A stretch of DNA of 11,436 nt from JACZSB01 sp965372015 (GTDB lineage Bacteria > Fidelibacterota > Marinisomatia > SCGC-AAA003-L08 > TS1B11). Shown here one piece after another: positions 6,293 to 11,436 of the stretch. The first letter of the stretch is position 1; each line of letters begins with the position of its first letter. A program made the position numbers and the translations under genes. A model generated the notes under the pieces. It was given only the letters and a program-made list of their open reading frames with translations. It searched no databases and had not been told where the DNA came from. Where the stretch lies: NCBI GenBank assembly GCA_965372015.1, contig CBDVAP010000098.1:1-11436 (forward strand). The letters are read 5' to 3'.

Positions 6293-8134
6293 TTATTTTA
6301 ATAGCACCATCTTGATCCCGGCGACAAAATCACCTGCCACCCCCGCCGTTGGCGTGGCATGCAGCCGGGCGATATAGACCCCGCTGGGCAGCGGGCGGCC
6401 CGATCTATCCCGGCCATCCCAGACCACCGAGTAGTAGGCCGCCGGTTGGTGCTCGTTCACCAGCACCCGCACCTCCCGGCCCAGCAGGTCGTAGACCTTC
6501 AGGGAGGCCCGCACGTCCTCCTTCAGGGCGTAGTTGATAGTGGTGTTGGGATTGAAGGGGTTGGGGTAGGCGGGGGAGAGGATATATATATTAGGTTTTG
6601 TATTTAGCTCAGTAATCACTCCCAGAGCAGTCGGGTCGTAGGGATGAGAGCCAATATCCGAGGTATCTGTTTCCATTAGATTCGTTCCACCCGCATCAAT
6701 GCAAGGTGATTCTACTGTAAGTAGAAGGAAAGACGAATTCTCGGGTTCGATGGAGGTTAGAAGTGGATCCTGGAACAAGTTGAAATAGGCGTCGACAGAA
6801 TCCCCGTTGGAATTCACTGTTATCAGTATCCCTACACCCAAAGGTGTTTCTCCCTGGAAGTCATCCACATTCCCCCAAATCAGATTATAGGACACTTCAG
6901 AGGGACGAATTTGTGAGTTGATTCCAATGGTGCTTCCCATAACGATATTCATGGTTATTGTAGGAAATGAGGAAAGGTAGTCGACGACGATACCTGCGTT
7001 ACTGTTACTGGCTATATCATTATTTTCAATCCACGGGCTTGATGCATTCTGCACAACTATTCCCTGATAATTGTGATAGATATCATTTCTGGTTATAGTG
7101 GGATCTGCGCCACCTCGGCATTTAATCCCATAGAGATTATTGTATAGACTATTACCATTAATTGTACCTCCGCCCTTTCCGTAAATCAGAATTCCCTCAA
7201 TGCCGTTATCAAAAATATCGTTGTTGTTTATTAGCGGCGCAGGGCTATTATAAAGGTAAATCCCGGACCGATTGTTACCATAAATATTATTCCCAATCAC
7301 TATAGGTTCCGCATAATGACCATAAATACCGTAGATATGGTTGTGGGAGATTTCATTATTAATTAGGGTCGGCGAAGAATTGCGGCAAAAAACACCATTC
7401 CTTAGTGAATGCCGTATTCGGGAATTTTCAATTGTTGGATTCGCATGATCGCATACAACCAATCCTCCCACGTCCGAATCAGAGCTGTCGGTAGTGCTCC
7501 CATATTCCGCAACGCAATAGGACAAGATCGAATTGTCATCGGCCGTCCCGTTAAAGGTGATTCCGTACCAATCGCCGGGTGACTTCGCTCGGCCTGAGGA
7601 AGTAAAATAGATCGAGTCCGCTTCCGTTCCTTGGGCCAGCAGTAAGCCACTGACTTCGAAGACAAATAGACCCTCGAATTCAACCTTCGTCCCGGCTTCA
7701 ATCGTCAGTGTATCGCCGGACGGCACCTCCATATTGCCGTTCACCGAATAAGTACTGTCGCTGGACCAGTATCCCTTCACCGAGCCCGAAATAGTCCGTA
7801 TCGGGCGGGATGAAAGTGTGATTGGATCCAATTGCATTGTACCGGAGATCAGCATCTCGGGAGAGTAAACTAGATCCTGAAAATCTACTATGGAAAAAGT
7901 AACTCCATAGGTTCCGGGATATAGATTGATGCTATAGGCACCGGTTGAGTCGGTAAAGGCGGAATCCGAAACGGCGGTGGGCGACACCGCGTTGAAGGCT
8001 ACCTTTATCCCGCCGTGATTATTTTCCCCCTCAAGATAAGCCGAACCTGAGACCGAAGCGCTTTGGGCAATCAAGGAATTGCCAGTTAGAGAGAGAATGA
8101 GGCTGAATATTGATACCGGTTTAATGACCGTCAT
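6293..8134 (-). CDS. Secreted right-handed parallel beta-helix protein with carboxypeptidase-regulatory-like and type IX sorting domains
   Basis: 613 residues from the ATG at 8134. Signal peptide 1-24 (hydrophobic IFSLILSLTG, then LIAQ). Residues about 26-108 resemble a carboxypeptidase-regulatory-like beta-sandwich (SVSGSAYL...DSTGAYSINLYPGTYGVTF). Residues about 115-200 are a beta leader (VPSGDTLTIEAGTKVEF). Residues 230-425 are parallel beta-helix coils of about 23 residues, each with an N-x-I-x-x-N and G-I/V pattern (NNEISHN, NNIYGNN, NNDIFDN, RNDIYHN, NNDIASN). A FlgD-like/type IX sorting domain runs from YPNPFN (523) to MVLLK (613). Similar proteins bind or cleave polysaccharides, but no lyase or hydrolase active site is evident, so the function is unassigned. 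The frame is open up to 8413; the 8134 start is preferred because it begins the signal peptide, has GGGAGGA 8 bases upstream, and follows a strong promoter. Codons switch to GC-rich at the sorting domain. Confidence 0.85.
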   Translation of the reverse strand: MTVIKPVSIFSLILSLTGNSLIAQSASVSGSAYLEGENNHGGIKVAFNAVSPTAVSDSAFTDSTGAYSINLYPGTYGVTFSIVDFQDLVYSPEMLISGTMQLDPITLSSRPIRTISGSVKGYWSSDSTYSVNGNMEVPSGDTLTIEAGTKVEFEGLFVFEVSGLLLAQGTEADSIYFTSSGRAKSPGDWYGITFNGTADDNSILSYCVAEYGSTTDSSDSDVGGLVVCDHANPTIENSRIRHSLRNGVFCRNSSPTLINNEISHNHIYGIYGHYAEPIVIGNNIYGNNRSGIYLYNSPAPLINNNDIFDNGIEGILIYGKGGGTINGNSLYNNLYGIKCRGGADPTITRNDIYHNYQGIVVQNASSPWIENNDIASNSNAGIVVDYLSSFPTITMNIVMGSTIGINSQIRPSEVSYNLIWGNVDDFQGETPLGVGILITVNSNGDSVDAYFNLFQDPLLTSIEPENSSFLLLTVESPCIDAGGTNLMETDTSDIGSHPYDPTALGVITELNTKPNIYILSPAYPNPFNPNTTINYALKEDVRASLKVYDLLGREVRVLVNEHQPAAYYSVVWDGRDRSGRPLPSGVYIARLHATPTAGVAGDFVAGIKMVLLK

Positions 8135-8177
8135 GTGGCAATCCTCCCTGGCTAATTGAGCACGTTCCATCCAATCC

Positions 8178-8206
8178 AATATACAAAATCCACGGCGATT
8201 TGTCAA
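8178..8206 (-). promoter_or_regulatory. Near-consensus sigma70 promoter for the beta-helix gene
   Basis: On the minus strand, TTGACA (8206-8201) and TATATT (8183-8178) are separated by exactly 17 bases. Transcription would start near 8171, giving a leader of about 36 bases before the ATG at 8134. The ribosome site GGGAGGA lies within it. This also argues against the longer open frame starting at 8413. Confidence 0.75.
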
Positions 8207-8614
8207 GTTGGCGACGCTATATCGCTGGGGGCATTGTCCGCCTGAATCCGCCGTCACTGGTCCGCCATAGAAGTCCTGGTGGATCCGAGAACCGTTCCAG
8301 ATTAACCCGGGAGGTCTTAGGCAATATTGATTGCCGCGAAGGGTGAACGGGGGTGCAGAAAGGGTGCACCGGGATCGGCGAGGGTGACAATCTTGGCGTG
8401 ATCCCCAGTGCAAAGAGATTGACTTCGTTGCACCCCAATCTGTAAGCGATGTTTGTAAGCTGACAGCCGGTGTCCTGACACCGCTTGATCCAGCGGCGGG
8501 CCCGGATTAACTTGGTACCGCGTGCCGGGGTGAAGAGCTCTGCTTCTATCCACGATGAAACCAGATCCATTGTGGATCCTGCCGGCCGAAACAAAATTAA
8601 AGGGTAAAGCTTCT
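8207..8614. other. Divergent intergenic region without a credible gene; contains hairpins
   Basis: About 400 bases between the beta-helix promoter and the start of the TPR lipoprotein. Open frames exist on the minus strand (8594-8217 and 8553-8317), but their products are rich in Pro, Arg, Cys and Trp, look like no known family, and have no clear ribosome site. Two inverted repeats stand out: GGTGCA/TGCACC (8352-8357 and 8365-8370) and CGGTGTC/GACACCG (8468-8474 and 8477-8483). GGGGTGCA (8350-8357) can also pair with TGCACCCC (8429-8436). No tRNA was recognised, and no convincing plus-strand promoter was found. Confidence 0.5.
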
Positions 8615-10087
8615 ATGGAAGTCTTGCATCAAGCACGAAAGCTCATAAAGAGAATCCCACCTTTTGCTCTAGCGGCGGCGCTCCTGTTTACCGGCTGCGG
8701 CGGCGCCCAGACCACCACCATCCCCATCACCACCTCTTCGGAAGAGGCCCGGGCCGACTTTATCACCGGGCGGGGGCTAGTTGAAAATATGCGTACCCTG
8801 GAAGCCCACGAGTACTTTGTCCAGGCCACTGAAAAGGACCCCCGGTTCGCCCTGGCGTTTTTATATGCCGCCGAAATTTCCAAGTCCGATGCAGAAGGCC
8901 AGCGATTCCTGCGCCGGGCGGTGGAGCTGGCGCCCCACGTCAGCGAGGGCGAGCGGCTGATGATACTTGCCCGCCAGGCGGGTATAAACGATAACCGGGA
9001 TAAGCAGATTGAGCTCGTGGAGCAGCTGGTTGAGACCTACCCCAAGGATAAACGGGCGCACTGGCTTTTGGGATTAGCCTATAGCGATGACCGTGGCAAG
9101 GAGCGGGTGGCGGAAATGAAGAAGGCCATCAAGCTGGACCAAAATTTTGCCCCAGCCTATAATAACCTGGGCTATCTGTATTTCAATCAAGAGGATTATA
9201 AAAAATCGGAGAAGGCCTTCGGCAAGTATATTAAGCTGATCCCGGATGAGGCCAACCCTTACGACTCCATGGCCGACCTGTACACCGGCATGGGCCGGCT
9301 GGAGAAGGCCAACGAGTTCTATGCCCAGGCTTTCGAGCGTAACCCGCAATTCACTATCTCACTGCGGAAAATTGCCATTAACCAGATGTTAATGCGCCGA
9401 TATAGCCAGGCACGGGACAATCTGCGCCGGGTATTGGCTCTGGAACAGACCAACAACGACCGTATAGCGGATCTATTGCTCCTGGGCCGTTCCTATGTGT
9501 ACGAAGGCCGTTTTCCCGAAGCCTTGAAGTTGTTCGATGAGGCGCTGGTAATGGGTAAGAAAGCAAACCTGCCCCGGCGTATCCTGCAGATGCATTATAT
9601 GAAATGGGCGATCCATTGGCACTTAGGTGATCTGGAGAGAGCCGATGAAATGCAGGCGGTCTTGGCTGCTGACCTTGAGACCTACGACTATATCCCCGCC
9701 TTTTTAAACGATGTAACCAGAGCGATGTTCGGAGTCAAAACCGTGATGGCAATTTCCCACGACGACCCGGCCAGCGCTCACCAGGTTATTGAGGATTTCC
9801 AGGCCGATTTGGCCGACGGAGACCAGGAAGGGCAAGAGGCCTATCACAGCGTGATGTTCGCTCTGCTATATTATCAGGGAGACTACGCGGCGGCGATTGA
9901 GCATGGGGAGCAGGGCGATCCGGACAGCGCCTATCTGCTTTACTACCGGGCGCTGGCGCACGAGCAGCTCGGTCAAATCGGTGAGGCCCGTAAGCTATTG
10001 GATAAAGTGGCGCACTGGAACAAGGACTCCGATCTGTATCCACTGATCCGGGAGGAGGCCCTCCAAACCCTGGCTGATTTAAAGTAA
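8615..10087 (+). CDS. TPR-repeat lipoprotein of unknown specific function
   Basis: 490 residues from the ATG at 8615. The N-terminus is a lipoprotein-type signal: basic residues (KLIKR, 9-13), hydrophobic ALAAALLF, then TGC with candidate lipidated Cys28. After it comes IPITTSSEEARADF (36-49), a segment common in FCB-group TPR proteins. TPR-like repeats follow, clearest at about 47-78, 147-178, 180-212 (APAYNNLGYLYFNQEDYKKSEKAF region), 214-246 and 285-316, with a last one near 445-475. Such proteins usually serve as protein-protein scaffolds; no catalytic domain is present. The frame is open to an ATG at 8555, but that start would put 20 non-signal residues before the lipoprotein signal; 8615 has AAAGGG at 8599-8604, slightly far at about 10 bases. 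The lipobox has Phe at -3, not the usual Leu, so lipidation is likely but not certain. Confidence 0.8.
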   Translation: MEVLHQARKLIKRIPPFALAAALLFTGCGGAQTTTIPITTSSEEARADFITGRGLVENMRTLEAHEYFVQATEKDPRFALAFLYAAEISKSDAEGQRFLRRAVELAPHVSEGERLMILARQAGINDNRDKQIELVEQLVETYPKDKRAHWLLGLAYSDDRGKERVAEMKKAIKLDQNFAPAYNNLGYLYFNQEDYKKSEKAFGKYIKLIPDEANPYDSMADLYTGMGRLEKANEFYAQAFERNPQFTISLRKIAINQMLMRRYSQARDNLRRVLALEQTNNDRIADLLLLGRSYVYEGRFPEALKLFDEALVMGKKANLPRRILQMHYMKWAIHWHLGDLERADEMQAVLAADLETYDYIPAFLNDVTRAMFGVKTVMAISHDDPASAHQVIEDFQADLADGDQEGQEAYHSVMFALLYYQGDYAAAIEHGEQGDPDSAYLLYYRALAHEQLGQIGEARKLLDKVAHWNKDSDLYPLIREEALQTLADLK

Positions 10088-10090
10088 TGC

Positions 10091-10108
10091 CCGGGCGGAC
10101 CGCCCCGG
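10091..10108 (+). terminator. GC-rich hairpin after the TPR lipoprotein gene, weak terminator candidate
   Basis: GGGCGG (10093-10098) and CCGCCC (10100-10105) are complementary, with outer CC/GG pairs across one bulged C. It begins 4 bases after the TAA stop (10085-10087) but has no T-tract, so it may attenuate transcription and not terminate it. The cysteine desulfurase gene may still be co-transcribed. Confidence 0.3.
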
Positions 10109-10167
10109 CTGAGCCACTCCGTTCCCCCATCACCGCGCCGTAGTAAATTTCTGCCACTAGAACCGGC

Positions 10168-11334
10168 ATGAATACCCAGCGGATATATCTCGACCACCAG
10201 GCTACTACGCCCCTGGATCCCCGGGTCTTCGAGGCCATGCGGCCCTACTTCATGGAGAAATTCGGCAATCCGGCCAGTAAGTCCCATCCATTCGGCTGGG
10301 AGGCCGCTGAGGCGGTGGAGCGCGCCCGGGAGCAGGTGGCCGCTCTGGTGGGGGCGGAACCGGCGGAGATTGTTTTCACCAGCGGGGCTACCGAAGCGGT
10401 GAACCTGGCCATCAAGGGGGTGGCGGAGATGTATGCCCAACGGGGCCGGCGGATCGTCACCGTGGCCACCGAGCACCGGGCCGTGCTGGATACCTGCCGG
10501 GCCCTGGAGTTGGCCGGGTCCCGGATCACCCGTCTGGGGGTGGACAGCGATGGCCTGCTCTCGCCGGATGCGTTGCGGGCTGCCCTCACCGCCGACACCA
10601 TCCTGGTCTGTGCCATGCAGGCCAACAATGAAATCGGGGTGATCCAGGATATTGCTGCCCTGGGCTCAATCTGCCGCGAGCAGCGGGTGTTCTTGTTTGT
10701 GGACGGGGCTCAGTCGGTGGGGAAGGTGCCGGTGGACGTCAACGCCCAGCAGATCGACTTATTCGCGATTTCAGGCCATAAAATCTACGGTCCCAAGGGG
10801 ATCGGCGCCTTGTTCGTGCGGCGGCGCAACCCACAGGTACGGCTGAAGGCCCAGCTGCACGGTGGGGGACACGAGCGGGGCCGGCGGTCGGGCACCCAAG
10901 CCACACCGCTGATCGTGGGACTGGGCCAGGCCTGCCAATTGGCGGGCGTGGAGCTGGCCGCCGAGGCCAAGCGCCAACTGTCGTTGCGGGAGCGCCTGGT
11001 TGATGGAATTACTACCCAGTTGGACGGCGTGCGGTTGAACGGCCACCCCGAGCAACGGCTTCCGGGCAACGCCAACCTGAGTTTCGCCGGCGTGGACGGG
11101 GCCGCCCTGCTCACCCGGCTATCAAGTATTGCCGTCAGCAGCGGCTCGGCTTGCACCAGCGAAGAGGCCCAGCCGTCCCATGTGTTGCAGGCCCTGGGGG
11201 TAGCGGACGACCTGGCGGCGGCCTCCATCCGTTTCGGATTGGGACGCGGCACTACCGCTGAGGAGATCGAGACAGCGATCGCCCTGGTAGTACGGGTGGT
11301 ACGGGAGTTGCGCGGCTCACCGGCAGCGGACTAA
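10168..11334 (+). CDS. Cysteine desulfurase (NifS/IscS family, PLP-dependent)
   Basis: Converts L-cysteine to alanine and an enzyme-bound persulfide that supplies sulfur for Fe-S clusters, tRNA thiolation and cofactors. 388 residues, a normal length. Conserved sites in order: YLDHQATTPLD (7-17), FTSGATEAVNLAIKG (70-84), H103 of ATEH stacking on PLP, NNEIG (153-157), VDGAQSVGK (178-186), PLP-binding K205 in SGHKIYGPKG, GGGHERGRRSGT (232-243), and catalytic Cys329 in SSGSACTS on the mobile loop. The long loop and the GGGHERG motif place it in group I (NifS/IscS), not the SufS group. No scaffold (IscU/NifU), IscR or MnmA gene is visible next to it, so its dedicated partner is unknown. The ATG at 10168 gives the usual family N-terminus but has only a poor ribosome site. 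Some relatives also release selenium from selenocysteine; nothing here shows that for this protein. Confidence 0.93.
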   Translation: MNTQRIYLDHQATTPLDPRVFEAMRPYFMEKFGNPASKSHPFGWEAAEAVERAREQVAALVGAEPAEIVFTSGATEAVNLAIKGVAEMYAQRGRRIVTVATEHRAVLDTCRALELAGSRITRLGVDSDGLLSPDALRAALTADTILVCAMQANNEIGVIQDIAALGSICREQRVFLFVDGAQSVGKVPVDVNAQQIDLFAISGHKIYGPKGIGALFVRRRNPQVRLKAQLHGGGHERGRRSGTQATPLIVGLGQACQLAGVELAAEAKRQLSLRERLVDGITTQLDGVRLNGHPEQRLPGNANLSFAGVDGAALLTRLSSIAVSSGSACTSEEAQPSHVLQALGVADDLAAASIRFGLGRGTTAEEIETAIALVVRVVRELRGSPAAD

Positions 11335-11436
11335 CCCGTTGCCTCATATTAAAAGGTATCCCAAGTCGGGCTGTTTTCCTGAGATTGATTTCCTGTTGGA
11401 TTGGGGACGGAAAAGATATGTTCATTTTCTTTTAGA

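Noticed and set aside
8135..8413. N-terminal extension of the beta-helix protein to ATG 8413
   Set aside because: It would place 93 residues before a clear signal peptide and would span the sigma70-type promoter at 8178-8206.
8217..8594. 125-residue minus-strand open frame in the divergent intergenic region
   Set aside because: No recognisable family, odd composition, no good ribosome site, and overlap with inverted repeats. It could be gene debris, but that cannot be supported.
11335..11436. Possible gene start or terminator at the right edge
   Set aside because: The only ATG there (11418) opens a frame of five codons before TAG, and no stem with a T-tract was found.

Overview
The window looks like a chromosomal segment from a bacterium of the FCB supergroup, possibly a candidate phylum such as Neomarinimicrobiota, Calditrichota or KSB1. 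Two secreted proteins end in the 'YPNPFN...IYDLxGRxV...GxxxPxGVY' FlgD-like/type IX secretion sorting domain typical of that group. A TPR lipoprotein begins with an 'IPITTSSEEA' segment that I associate with the same lineages. The phylum is an inference; no rRNA or other marker is present.

Layout, left to right: (1) the 3' part of a plus-strand O-antigen ligase/polymerase-like membrane protein with a TPR tail (3-1826), ending at a hairpin terminator; (2) a convergent minus-strand operon, in transcription order a deiodinase-like selenoprotein (6110-5412), a secreted endonuclease/exonuclease/phosphatase protein with a sorting domain (5402-3603), and a secreted M1 metallopeptidase (3594-1924), with gaps of only 9 and 8 bases; (3) a repeat-bearing intergenic stretch (about 6144-6292); (4) a secreted parallel beta-helix protein with a sorting domain (8134-6293, minus) behind a near-consensus sigma70 promoter; (5) a roughly 480-base divergent intergenic region with hairpins but no credible gene; (6) a TPR lipoprotein (8615-10087, plus); (7) a cysteine desulfurase (10168-11334, plus).

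The main discovery is the selenoprotein. Conventional gene calling would split it into two unrelated-looking ORFs (6110-5910 and 5897-5412). They are in the same frame and are separated only by an in-frame TGA at 5912-5910. The joined product reads '...VEFGSLT-U-PYCG...', placing the TGA exactly where iodothyronine deiodinases carry selenocysteine (GSCTUPPF), and the downstream part keeps the deiodinase 'EAHP' motif. A perfect 8-bp hairpin starts 9 bases after the TGA, where a bacterial SECIS should lie. The Sec sits in a U-P-Y-C motif resembling the glutaredoxin CPYC site, which animal deiodinases lack.

Most of the rest is ordinary cell-surface and housekeeping content. The polymerase gene and the body of the beta-helix gene are visibly AT-richer than their neighbours. 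The beta-helix gene switches abruptly to GC-rich sequence at its sorting domain.
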